Below, in pieces: positions 25,501 through 33,410 of a stretch of 50,763 nt of DNA. The stretch is taken from contig CAZPMC010000014.1 in assembly GCA_964587755.1 (NCBI GenBank), positions 1 through 50,763 of the forward strand, in the 5' to 3' direction. Origin of the DNA: CAZPMC01 sp964587755. GTDB taxonomy: Bacteria > Bacillota > Clostridia > Acetivibrionales > DTU013. How positions within the stretch are numbered: position 1 is the stretch's first letter; the number at the start of each line of letters is the position of its first letter. The position numbers and the translations under genes are program-made. The notes beneath the pieces are model-generated. The model made no database searches, was not told where the DNA came from, and saw nothing but the letters and a program-made list of their open reading frames with translations.

Positions 25501-27045
25501 GTGACATTACAGGAACTAATCTTAGGAAACATTAAATCCGGCCAGACAGCGGCAATAATGGACATGGGTGCAAATACGGCGAATTCAGCTTCAAATTCTG
25601 TCGGTAGTAATTCATTTAAAAATATTCTGGATCGAAAAATATATACTAATCAAGGAAATCAAAATGCCAATAAAAGCAGAAAAGGTGATTATTCTGATAA
25701 ATCTGCTGAAACAGTAGCGGCAGGACAGAAATACAAGACGTATCTTGAAGCCCAAAAGGCACATGTGAAGCCATTAAAGGAAAAAAAGAGCGGCTCAAGC
25801 CAAAATAAAAAAGCTGATGGAGCAGGTGTTGAAAAAGAGGATATGGCACAAGAGCCTATCAACACGGTTAGTTTAATAGCTCATATATTGGGCGTTAATA
25901 CTAATGAGTTGCAGAAGCTTTTGGACGAAACCGGCATAGTTCTTGAGTCAGCAGCAGACGTTGAAGGCATAAGTGAAAATGTATCCAGGCTCTCACAGCT
26001 TTTAGGCCTTAATGACAGTCAACACAAAGCAATGACTCAATTGCTGCAAATGGCGCAAGAAGCCCTTGAGGCTCTAGAAGACCTTCAGGAAGACCAGACG
26101 GGCACAGTGGTGCAAATTCAAGACGAAGCACTAACTGCAACGGCTGAACAACTAAACCAAAGTGAAGATGAATTTGAAATGTTTAAAATCCATGAGCTTG
26201 TAGAAAAGTTAGAAATGCAGATTAAATCAAAGCTGGAGGAGCTTCATGAAGGGCTGGCAAATGACAGTCAGGCTTTGGAACATTCTATTAAGGAAGCATT
26301 AAAACCATTTATCAATAATGCTTCTGTAAAAATCCAGATGCCCCAGGAGACTCCTGAGGATGTAAGTATTGAAGTCTCCGGACAGACCCTGTCTAAAGAG
26401 CAGAGTACACAGCAGAAGTCTTTAGAGAACAGCAGCAGGGAAAGCAAACCGGAAGACACCTACCGAAAGGGACATGAAGCCGGTAAAGCTGTCTTAAGCC
26501 CTGATAATTCTCAAATTCAGGCTGCATTTGCAATCCTTGAACCCAATAAGACTGCCCAAACTTCATCTACTCAGATAATGTTTGGCAAAACAGTGCCTGT
26601 TACTCCCAAAGAGATAATCAATCAGATAATTGAAAAGACAAGTGTATTTATAACACCCGAAAAATCTGAAATGAATATTGAATTGAAGCCTGACAGCCTT
26701 GGGAAGCTATCTTTAAAAATAGCTTCCGAAAACGGCATAATAACTGCTAAGTTTATTGCAGACAGCCATCAGGTCAAACAAGTGCTTGAGTCAAATATGG
26801 AGCTTTTAAAGGATTCTCTTGAGAGGCAGGGCATGAATGTGGAAGGATTCAGTGTTTCAGTAAGACAGGATTCACAGCAATCGGCACGGCATTTTAATCA
26901 AATGAACGGAGTAAACAGCAGTAAAAAGACAGGAAGTTCTTTCACTCCAGCCGGTATTGATGTAAGCAGGGAGGCCTTATACGGCAGTGAAACCGTTAAC
27001 AGCACTTACCGGTGGGAAAACAGCACAATTAATTTAACAGCTTAG
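25501..27045 (+). CDS. fliK: flagellar hook-length control protein FliK
   Basis: Secreted ruler that switches export from rod/hook to filament substrates. The long N-terminal ruler region is low-complexity and Gln/Ser/Lys-rich. The C-terminal Flg_hook domain contains SEMNIELKPDSLGKLSLKIA and ADSHQVKQVLESNMELLKDS. 514 aa from GTG 25501, which has an excellent AAAGGAGGTG 7 bases upstream. The in-frame TTG at 25483 overlaps that RBS and is rejected. flgD follows after 12 bases. Confidence 0.88.
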   Translation: MTLQELILGNIKSGQTAAIMDMGANTANSASNSVGSNSFKNILDRKIYTNQGNQNANKSRKGDYSDKSAETVAAGQKYKTYLEAQKAHVKPLKEKKSGSSQNKKADGAGVEKEDMAQEPINTVSLIAHILGVNTNELQKLLDETGIVLESAADVEGISENVSRLSQLLGLNDSQHKAMTQLLQMAQEALEALEDLQEDQTGTVVQIQDEALTATAEQLNQSEDEFEMFKIHELVEKLEMQIKSKLEELHEGLANDSQALEHSIKEALKPFINNASVKIQMPQETPEDVSIEVSGQTLSKEQSTQQKSLENSSRESKPEDTYRKGHEAGKAVLSPDNSQIQAAFAILEPNKTAQTSSTQIMFGKTVPVTPKEIINQIIEKTSVFITPEKSEMNIELKPDSLGKLSLKIASENGIITAKFIADSHQVKQVLESNMELLKDSLERQGMNVEGFSVSVRQDSQQSARHFNQMNGVNSSKKTGSSFTPAGIDVSREALYGSETVNSTYRWENSTINLTA

Positions 27046-27057
27046 GAGGTGAATTTA

Positions 27058-27933
27058 TTGAGCGAGGTAGCAACAGTAGTAAGTCAAAAAACAATACAGC
27101 AAATAATCGATGAGACTGCTGCCAGGTCGGGGAAAAGAAACACGGTAGAGCTTGGAAAGGATGACTTTCTTAATCTTCTGGTTACACAGCTTCGCTATCA
27201 GGATCCTTTAAATCCCACTGACGATAAGGAATTTATAGGACAGATGGCACAATTCAGCGCCCTGGAGCAAATGCAAAATCTCAATTCCAGCTTTACTGCC
27301 ACAAAAGCATATGCACTGATAGGAAAAACAGTTACGGCCGCTGTTCAGGATAAGACTACTCTCCAGACAAGTTTTATCTCAGGCGAGGTTACAAGCATTA
27401 AGAACGTTTTGGGGAAATATTACGCAGTAGTAAACGGAATGGATGTATTAGTGGATGACATCGACGAGGTTACTGACAGCTATTATTCTCAGAGCAACCT
27501 GTCCGCTTACACCCATATCATAGGCTATAACATCAGCGGAATAGTATACGATCCCAAAAATGGCGACATGATCAGTGTCAAAGGGCTTGTAAGGTCGCTC
27601 CAGAGAGGCATCTACGAGGATTATGCGGTATTGGACGGCGTAGAAGTTGAGATAGCAGGTCTTGATACGACAGTGCCCACCACTGATGTTGATTATGTGA
27701 AGAATGAATTAACCAGGGCACGTGACAGCGGCGAAATGATTGACCTTATCATCAAGAACAGTGCAACAGGCAAGAAGGTTCCAGTTTCCGCGACAGTAAA
27801 GAGCTTTGATATTTCTGAAAACGGAAAAATAACGGCAGTATTGAACGGTGTACGTGTTCCCCTTGAGAGCATAACAAACATCAGATTACAGGGGGAGGCA
27901 GAGCAGGAGGAGGTAGAGGAAGATGGTAATTGA
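27058..27933 (+). CDS. flgD: flagellar hook-cap scaffold FlgD with three tandem beta repeats
   Basis: Hook assembly cap. The N-terminal export/cap segment ELGKDDFLNLLVTQLRYQDP is followed by DDKEFIGQMAQFSALEQMQNL, as in all FlgD. The C-terminal half holds three related units. Each has the pattern V-x-S...AV-x-NG-(hydrophobic)-V....I, at 27376-27474, 27577-27672 and 27784-27890, resembling the FlgD tudor-like domain. Start TTG 27058 is 5 bases after AGGAGGTGA. The GTG at 27049 overlaps the RBS. 291 aa. The end overlaps the next gene by 11 bases. Confidence 0.9.
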   Translation: MSEVATVVSQKTIQQIIDETAARSGKRNTVELGKDDFLNLLVTQLRYQDPLNPTDDKEFIGQMAQFSALEQMQNLNSSFTATKAYALIGKTVTAAVQDKTTLQTSFISGEVTSIKNVLGKYYAVVNGMDVLVDDIDEVTDSYYSQSNLSAYTHIIGYNISGIVYDPKNGDMISVKGLVRSLQRGIYEDYAVLDGVEVEIAGLDTTVPTTDVDYVKNELTRARDSGEMIDLIIKNSATGKKVPVSATVKSFDISENGKITAVLNGVRVPLESITNIRLQGEAEQEEVEEDGN

Positions 27934-28333
27934 CAGCAATGGCAATAGAATAAACAGACCCATAATAACCAACACGCCGTCAATAACCAAACCAGGCTTT
28001 GCAAACACTCTCCAAAAGGGGCAGAATATCGAAGTAAATGCTTTTGAAAGCATTTTAAGGCAGAAGATATCTGACAGAAGCGAGATAAAGTTTTCAAAGC
28101 ATGCGCAGGAAAGGCTTCAGTCAAGGAACATTAATCTTACCCAGACCCAGAAGCAGAAGATGAAGGAGGCGGTTGCAAAGGCGGAGTCAAAAGGGGTTAG
28201 AGATTCACTGGTACTTATGGATAATTTGGCTTTTGTTGTAAACATACGAAACAAGACAGTAATCACAGCCGTCAACAGCAGTGAATTAAGCGATAATGTT
28301 TTTACCAATATTGACGGAGCAGTAATAGTATAA
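27923..28333 (+). CDS. TIGR02530-type flagellar operon protein
   Basis: A 136-aa protein of the uncharacterised family found between flgD and flgE in Gram-positive flagellar operons. A disordered N-terminus (INRPIITNTPSITKPGF) precedes the conserved core FSKHAQERLQSRNINLTQTQ and DSLVLMDNLAFVVNIRNKTVITAV. Function is not established; a hook-stage role is inferred from position. It overlaps flgD by 11 bases, so it is translationally coupled. Confidence 0.82.
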   Translation: MVIDSNGNRINRPIITNTPSITKPGFANTLQKGQNIEVNAFESILRQKISDRSEIKFSKHAQERLQSRNINLTQTQKQKMKEAVAKAESKGVRDSLVLMDNLAFVVNIRNKTVITAVNSSELSDNVFTNIDGAVIV

Positions 28334-28383
28334 CAGCCGGACCCTTTCGGGAGGCTGTACATCCCCGAACGACAGACGGGATG
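28333..28383 (+). other. two adjacent RNA hairpins in the flgE leader
   Basis: Hairpin A: ACAGCC (28333-28338) pairs with GGCTGT (28353-28358), with an inner CCC/GGG pair and TTTC loop. Hairpin B: CATCCC (28360-28365) pairs with GGGATG (28378-28383) over a 12-base loop. No T run follows, so they are not a terminator. They lie between the TIGR02530 gene and the flgE RBS. Several GGA triplets are present. Confidence 0.55.
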
Positions 28384-28413
28384 AACAAAATGAAGGAGGT
28401 CGAATATTAAGAT

Positions 28414-29724
28414 ATGATGAGATCAATGTTCTCTGGCGTGTCAGGTCTCAGGGCACACCAGACCAGAATGGACGTAATAGGCAACAACGTTGCCAACGTT
28501 AACACAGTCGGTTTTAAATCGGGAAGGGTTACCTTCCAGGAAATATTCAGCCAGACGCTTCAAGGAGCCAGCTCTCCGGATGCGGCTACAGGAAGAGGCG
28601 GCACCAATCCGATGCAGATAGGTCTCGGACTCGGCGTCGGAGCAGTAGACACAATCACGACAGGCGGAAGCCTTGAGAGAACAGACAATGCGACGGATAT
28701 GTCAATTGAAGGCGACGGCTTCTTTATTTGCAAAGGCGGGGCCGCAGACACATTTAGATTTACAAGGGCAGGCAACTTCGGAATAGACAAGCTGGGGAAC
28801 CTGGTTACAGGCAGCGGGCTCAATGTTTACGGATGGCAAGCCTTAAGAACTGACGGAAGCGGCGAATTTGACACAGAAAAGCCTATAGAGCCCATAAACC
28901 TTTATTCAGACAGCTACAGGAACAAAAGAATCATCGCAGCAAAAGCAACCTCAAGAGTTGAACTGACAGGCAACCTAAACGCTGCTACAAAGCTTGCAGC
29001 TGCCACGCCGACAGCAGATGACAAATTCACTGTACCGATGACAATATACGATAAGCTGGGTAACAATTATAAGGTAAATGTGGAGTTCTATAAAAAGAGT
29101 ATTGACGCTACAAACAATACAACTACATGGGGATGGTCCATAGTACCTGATGGCGCAATGACTGCCACTACTACCGCTTCGGGAGAATTGACTTTTAATG
29201 CGGAAGGAATTGCAATAAACGCTTCAGATCCGGTTGTAGTAACATTTACTCCGGATGCGGCAACCACTGGAACAGATTCCTTTGATGTGGACTTTGATTT
29301 CTCGAAGATAACAATGTTTGCATCGGACAACTCAGTAAAGCCAAAGAGTGTTGACGGGTACCCTTCAGGAAGCCTTGTAACCTTCAGCCTTGGTGCAGAT
29401 GGAATCATCACCGGAATATATGACAACGGACAGCAGCAATCTCTTGGTCTTATTGCCATATCAGGCTTTGAGAACCCTGCGGGACTGCTTAAGGTCGGAG
29501 ACAATATGTATATACCCACCACAAACTCAGGTGATTTTAAGGCGGTTAAGGCAGGTTCAAACGGCACCGGTACTTTAAATCCCGGCACACTGGAAATGTC
29601 AAACGTTGACCTGTCAAAAGAATTTACCGATATGATTATCACTCAAAGAGGCTTCCAGGCAAATAGCAGAATTATAACTACATCTGATGAAATGCTGCAG
29701 GAGCTGGTTAATCTTAAGAGGTAA
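28414..29724 (+). CDS. flgE: flagellar hook protein FlgE
   Basis: Hook subunit. The N-terminus MMRSMFSGVSGLRAHQTRMD with VIGNNVANVNTVGFKSGRVTF is the flagellar axial signature. The central variable domain (about residues 140-330) is Thr/Ala/Asp-rich, and the C-terminus NVDLSKEFTDMIITQRGFQANSRII gives the D0 coiled coil. 436 aa. The best RBS, AAGGAGGT at 28393-28400, is 13 bases from ATG 28414 and 16 from ATG 28417, longer than usual. A nine-codon frame (28381-28410) lies across it. The 5' part is much richer in G+C than neighbouring genes. Confidence 0.95.
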   Translation: MMRSMFSGVSGLRAHQTRMDVIGNNVANVNTVGFKSGRVTFQEIFSQTLQGASSPDAATGRGGTNPMQIGLGLGVGAVDTITTGGSLERTDNATDMSIEGDGFFICKGGAADTFRFTRAGNFGIDKLGNLVTGSGLNVYGWQALRTDGSGEFDTEKPIEPINLYSDSYRNKRIIAAKATSRVELTGNLNAATKLAAATPTADDKFTVPMTIYDKLGNNYKVNVEFYKKSIDATNNTTTWGWSIVPDGAMTATTTASGELTFNAEGIAINASDPVVVTFTPDAATTGTDSFDVDFDFSKITMFASDNSVKPKSVDGYPSGSLVTFSLGADGIITGIYDNGQQQSLGLIAISGFENPAGLLKVGDNMYIPTTNSGDFKAVKAGSNGTGTLNPGTLEMSNVDLSKEFTDMIITQRGFQANSRIITTSDEMLQELVNLKR

Positions 29725-29753
29725 TAGTTAAAAAATGAGCTTCAATTCCCTGA

Positions 29754-29788
29754 AATGACAAAGTAATATCATAAATTACTTTGTCATT
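29754..29788 (+). repeat. perfect 14-bp inverted repeat after flgE
   Basis: AATGACAAAGTAAT (29754-29767) and its exact complement ATTACTTTGTCATT (29775-29788) enclose a 7-base loop, flanked by CCC and GGGG that can extend the stem. No T run follows on the + strand. It may be an mRNA 3'-end stabiliser, a processing site or an imperfect terminator. It splits the cluster at the flgE-flbD gap. Confidence 0.75.
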
Positions 29789-29809
29789 CCGGGGAAAGTA
29801 AGATAAAAT
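29781..29809 (+). promoter_or_regulatory. candidate sigma-A promoter for flbD onward
   Basis: TTGTCA (29781-29786), a 17-base spacer and TAAAAT (29804-29809), each 5/6 to consensus, precede flbD by about 110 bases. The -35 is inside the right arm of the 14-bp inverted repeat. Confidence 0.45.
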
Positions 29810-29839
29810 CAAGGAAAGGGTTAACTTAATTGGATAATA

Positions 29840-29846
29840 TGTCGAA
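29840..29846 (+). promoter_or_regulatory. Spo0A-box core (TGTCGAA) upstream of flbD
   Basis: A perfect TGTCGAA in context ATATGTCGAAAT lies about 30 bases downstream of the candidate -10, inside the flbD leader. It is the second such box in a flagellar intergenic gap here. Confidence 0.45.
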
Positions 29847-29917
29847 ATAATAGTAAATATTATACATAATCAGATGTATTATCAAATTATGTATTGAGTT
29901 TTGGTGATAAAAATATT

Positions 29918-30118
29918 ATGATTAAACTAACGAGATTAAATGGAACTGAATATGTCTTAAATTGCGACTTGATAGTTACAATTGAGGCAAAGCCTGATAC
30001 AGTGATTACTTCTACCGATTATACAAAATATGTATGTAAGGAAAGTGTTGATGAAGTAATTGAGAAAGTAATTGAGTTTAAGGCAAAAATTCAGTCAGCT
30101 GCTTTTTACAAAGGATAA
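29918..30118 (+). CDS. flbD: FlbD/SwrD family flagellar protein
   Basis: A 66-aa protein starting MIKLTRLNGTEYVLNCDLI and containing VTIEAKPDTVITSTDYTKYVCKES, the FlbD (SwrD) pattern. In B. subtilis SwrD raises motor power. The ATG at 29918 matches the family start and has GGTGA 10 bases upstream. The open frame back to 29894 is not conserved. The gene is followed directly by fliL. In many clostridia motA and motB lie between them. Confidence 0.88.
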   Translation: MIKLTRLNGTEYVLNCDLIVTIEAKPDTVITSTDYTKYVCKESVDEVIEKVIEFKAKIQSAAFYKG

Positions 30119-30126
30119 AGGAGGCC

Positions 30127-30654
30127 ATGGCTTTGGAGTCTAAAAGTGCATATATTATACTTATAGCCGTTGTCGCTCTTTTGGCGCTTTCTCTGGCTGC
30201 TTTGGCAGGATATGTTTTTATTGTACAAGGTTCACCTTCCGAAGGCGCTTCTTTTGAAACAAATCAAGAGCAAACAACTATTGAAGTTCCCAGAAAAGAT
30301 GAAAGAATTCTTATTAACCTTTCAGATGAAAAGCGTATTTATAATCTTAATTGCAATGAATCAGGAAAGACATGTGTCATACAAGTGTTTGTATCACTGG
30401 ATTGCTACAAAACGCTTAAACGCGACAAAAAGGAAGATGTTAGCGAGATAGTCAACAGCTACTCAAGTGAAATTCAAGAGCTTGTAATCAGATTTTTCAT
30501 GACAAAGACAATAGAGGATGTTCAGAATATAGAGTTCATGGATAAGGCAAAGCAGGAGTTGGCTGCGCAGATTAACGCTCTTCTTAATGAGAGCGAGGAG
30601 GAACCCGAGGATATAGTATATAAAGTGATTTTCTCGGAATGGCTGTATCAATAG
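30127..30654 (+). CDS. fliL: flagellar basal body-associated protein FliL
   Basis: Single-pass membrane protein that supports stator function. One membrane helix lies at about residues 8-32 (YIILIAVVALLALSLAALAGYVFIV). A periplasm-side domain follows with IYNLNCNESGKTCVIQVFVSL and SSEIQELVIRFFMTKTIEDVQ. 175 aa. GGAGG is only 2 bases before ATG 30127, so TTG 30133 with normal spacing may be the real start. fliM follows after 13 bases. Confidence 0.85.
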   Translation: MALESKSAYIILIAVVALLALSLAALAGYVFIVQGSPSEGASFETNQEQTTIEVPRKDERILINLSDEKRIYNLNCNESGKTCVIQVFVSLDCYKTLKRDKKEDVSEIVNSYSSEIQELVIRFFMTKTIEDVQNIEFMDKAKQELAAQINALLNESEEEPEDIVYKVIFSEWLYQ

Positions 30655-30667
30655 GAGGTGGTTTTAA

Positions 30668-31654
30668 GTGGGAGATATTCTGTCTCAAAATGAAATAGAC
30701 GATCTGCTTAAAGCGTTGACCACCGGTGAGATAGATGCGCAGGAGATGCAGACCGCCAAGCATGAAAAGAAAATTAAGCTCCATGACTTTAAGCGTGCCA
30801 GTAAATTTGGAAAGGATCATATAAAAACCCTGAATATTATTTATGATAACTATGCCAGACTGGTTACAAACTTTTTGACAGGCTATTTAAGAACTCTCGT
30901 ACAGGTTGATGTCATGACAGTTGAGGCACTGCCTTACAGTGATTTCAGCAATTCCGTTTCAGCTCCTGTAATAATTGCAATAGTAGATTTTGCTCCACTT
31001 TCAGGTTCTATTATTCTTGAAATTGAGCCTAATATATCCTTCGCTTTAGTAGACAGGATTTTGGGCGGCAAAGGTTACTCCGTGGAAAGAATAAGAGAAT
31101 TCACTGAAATCGAGCTGGCTATTCTGGAAAGAATTATTATTCAGATGCTAAATTTGATGCGTGAGCCTTGGGAAAATGTTTTGCCCATCAGGCCAAGACT
31201 TGACAAGATTGAGACTAACGCTCAGTTTGCTCAAATAGTTGCTCAGAATGAAACAGTGGCGCTTATAACATTTAATGCAAGAATAGGTGATATGGATGGT
31301 ATGATTAATATCTGCATACCTCATATGGTTGTTGAACCAATTGTTTCAAAGCTTAGCACAAAATTTTGGTTTTCAAATATCGAAAAAGAGGCTACTCCTG
31401 AAATGAAAGCTTCTTTGGAGCAAAAGGTGAAAACCACGCCTGTTCCGGTAAAAGCGATACTTGGTGAGACAATCATAACAGTTAATGAATTTATAGATTT
31501 ACAGGTAGGCGATGTATTACCTTTGACTAGCGGAATAAATGACGAAATGGAAATTCATGTAGGAGACCTTGTGAAATTTTATGCAGTTCCCGGTGTAAGA
31601 AGGAATAAGATCGCAATGAAAATCAGCAAGGTTATTAAGAAGGAGGGAGAATAG
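30668..31654 (+). CDS. fliM: flagellar motor switch protein FliM
   Basis: C-ring protein that binds phosphorylated CheY. The N-terminal CheY-binding peptide GDILSQNEIDDLLKAL is followed by a CheC-like middle domain (residues about 45-230, with LVDRILGGKGYSV) and a C-terminal SpoA/FliN-like domain (LGETIITVNEFIDLQVGDVLPL). 328 aa. GTG start with AGGAGGTG upstream. The stop codon directly abuts the fliY ATG. Confidence 0.97.
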   Translation: MGDILSQNEIDDLLKALTTGEIDAQEMQTAKHEKKIKLHDFKRASKFGKDHIKTLNIIYDNYARLVTNFLTGYLRTLVQVDVMTVEALPYSDFSNSVSAPVIIAIVDFAPLSGSIILEIEPNISFALVDRILGGKGYSVERIREFTEIELAILERIIIQMLNLMREPWENVLPIRPRLDKIETNAQFAQIVAQNETVALITFNARIGDMDGMINICIPHMVVEPIVSKLSTKFWFSNIEKEATPEMKASLEQKVKTTPVPVKAILGETIITVNEFIDLQVGDVLPLTSGINDEMEIHVGDLVKFYAVPGVRRNKIAMKISKVIKKEGE

Positions 31655-32869
31655 ATGGGAGATATGTTATCGCAAGCTGAAATAGATGCTTTATTGAATG
31701 GCGGCACATTAAATACAGAAGAAGCTTCCACACCTGATACTGATGTTCTCAGCTCACAAGAAATTGATGCCTTAGGCGAAATAGGGAATATAAGCATGGG
31801 GACTTCTGCCACAACCTTGTTTACATTATTGGGGCATAAGGTTACAATCACAACCCCTAAGGTTACGGTAACTACGTGGAAGAATCTTATAAATGAGTAT
31901 TCCACATCCCATGTTGCAGTTAAGGTAGAATATACAAACGGACTTATCGGAAGCAACCTTTTGATATTGAAAGAGAAGGATGTTAAGGTCATTACTGACT
32001 TAATGATGGGGGGGGACGGTAGTCAGTCAGACGGGGATATATCAGACCTTCATTTAAGCGCAATCAGCGAAGCTATGAATCAGATGGTAGGCTCTGCATC
32101 TACATCCATGTCTGCAATGTTTGACAAAAGGATAGATATTTCTCCTCCAAGAGCTTTTGTATTTACTTCCGATAGAATTATTGCGGATGTAGATTTTAAA
32201 GATGATGATTTGGTTGTAAGAGTCGCATTCAAAATGGTTGTTGGCGAACTTATCGACAGTGAAATAATGCAGATATTACCTTTACCCTTTGCTAAGGATT
32301 TAGTAGAAAACCTGTTAAACATGGATACAGGAACAGGAACATTTGAAATTCCCAAGGAACAATTAATTAAGCAATCAGATGTCCAGGAACAACCGGTTGA
32401 AGAAACACCGCCTCCAGCTCAAATGAATCAGCAGGAGTTTAATCAGCCGCCGCAACAGCCGGTATACGACCAACAGCCTATGTACAATCAACCTGTGCAG
32501 CCTGATTATGGTTACTCGCAGCACTCTTCATGGGAAACCGGACAACAACAAAATAGAGGCCCTGTTAATGTCCAGCCTGCACAGTTCCAAAGCTTTGATG
32601 ACAGCAAGATAGTTTTGGAAAGACGAAATATCAGCTTAATTATGGACGTTCCTCTTCAGGTAACTGTAGAGCTTGGCAGAACTAAAAAATTGATTAAGGA
32701 AATATTGGAATTAGGACCCGGTTCAATAATCGAATTGGATAAAATGGCAGGCGAACCTGTTGATATAATGGTTAACGGAAAGCCCATAGCCAAAGGTGAG
32801 GTTGTAGTAATTGACGAAAGCTTCGGAGTACGAATTACTGACATAATCCACCCCAGCAAAAGATTGTAA
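31655..32869 (+). CDS. fliY: flagellar switch phosphatase FliY (CheC-FliN fusion)
   Basis: C-ring protein that dephosphorylates CheY-P at the switch. An N-terminal CheY-binding peptide (GDMLSQAEIDALLNGG) nearly copies that of FliM. Two CheC phosphatase signatures of form [DS]-x3-E-x2-N-x22-P are complete: one begins DALGEIGN, the other SAISEAMN. A Pro/Gln-rich linker (about residues 245-310) precedes a FliN domain (ISLIMDVPLQVTVELGRTKK). 404 aa. The start touches the fliM stop. Confidence 0.96.
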   Translation: MGDMLSQAEIDALLNGGTLNTEEASTPDTDVLSSQEIDALGEIGNISMGTSATTLFTLLGHKVTITTPKVTVTTWKNLINEYSTSHVAVKVEYTNGLIGSNLLILKEKDVKVITDLMMGGDGSQSDGDISDLHLSAISEAMNQMVGSASTSMSAMFDKRIDISPPRAFVFTSDRIIADVDFKDDDLVVRVAFKMVVGELIDSEIMQILPLPFAKDLVENLLNMDTGTGTFEIPKEQLIKQSDVQEQPVEETPPPAQMNQQEFNQPPQQPVYDQQPMYNQPVQPDYGYSQHSSWETGQQQNRGPVNVQPAQFQSFDDSKIVLERRNISLIMDVPLQVTVELGRTKKLIKEILELGPGSIIELDKMAGEPVDIMVNGKPIAKGEVVVIDESFGVRITDIIHPSKRL

Positions 32870-32872
32870 AAA

Positions 32873-32902
32873 TTGACAAAAATTATGAAACAATATTCTA
32901 TT
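32873..32902 (+). promoter_or_regulatory. weak candidate promoter before cheY
   Basis: A perfect TTGACA (32873-32878) lies just after the fliY stop, with only a poor -10 (TCTATT at 32897-32902, 18-base spacer). The fliY-cheY gap is 139 bases and otherwise AT-rich without clear structure. Confidence 0.25.
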
Positions 32903-33008
32903 TAAATCGAATAAAGTTTATTTATGCACAATATTCCTTGATTATCCTGTTGCAAAATGGTAACATATTTGAGAGACGGCTTTATACACATAATAAGGGG
33001 AGAGAGTT

Positions 33009-33371
33009 ATGGGAAAAAGGATTTTAATTGTTGATGATGCTGCTTTTATGAGGATGATGATTAAAGACATTTTAACCAAAAACGGCTATGAAGTAGTTGG
33101 GGAAGCAGAGCATGGTGGTCGGGCAATTGAAAAGTATAAGGAGCTTCTCCCGGATCTTGTAATTATGGATATAACAATGCCTGAAATGGATGGAATAGAA
33201 GCTGTTAAGCAAATTCGGAAATTAAACGGAGAATCTCAGATTATTATGTGTTCTGCCATGGGGCAGCAAGCAATGGTTATTGAATCGATACAGGCTGGAG
33301 CCAGGGATTTTATTGTTAAGCCATTCCAGGCAGAAAGAGTTATAGAAGCAGTTAAAAAGGTATTAGGATAA
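33009..33371 (+). CDS. cheY: chemotaxis response regulator CheY
   Basis: Single receiver domain that carries the CheA signal to FliM/FliY. Acidic pocket D9/D10, phospho-acceptor D54 (VIMDITMP), the switch region with Ser-Ala (MCSAMGQQ) and Lys in FIVKPFQ are all present. 120 aa. GGGGAGAG lies before the ATG. It sits between fliY and fliO as in B. subtilis. Confidence 0.95.
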   Translation: MGKRILIVDDAAFMRMMIKDILTKNGYEVVGEAEHGGRAIEKYKELLPDLVIMDITMPEMDGIEAVKQIRKLNGESQIIMCSAMGQQAMVIESIQAGARDFIVKPFQAERVIEAVKKVLG

Positions 33372-33410
33372 TTATATTATTGCCAATTGGCCGGGAACTG
33401 GGGGATCACG

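Noticed and set aside
29088..29642. 184-codon open frame on the - strand
   Set aside because: It lies opposite the conserved flgE coding sequence, has no RBS and no recognisable product; it is explained by codon composition.
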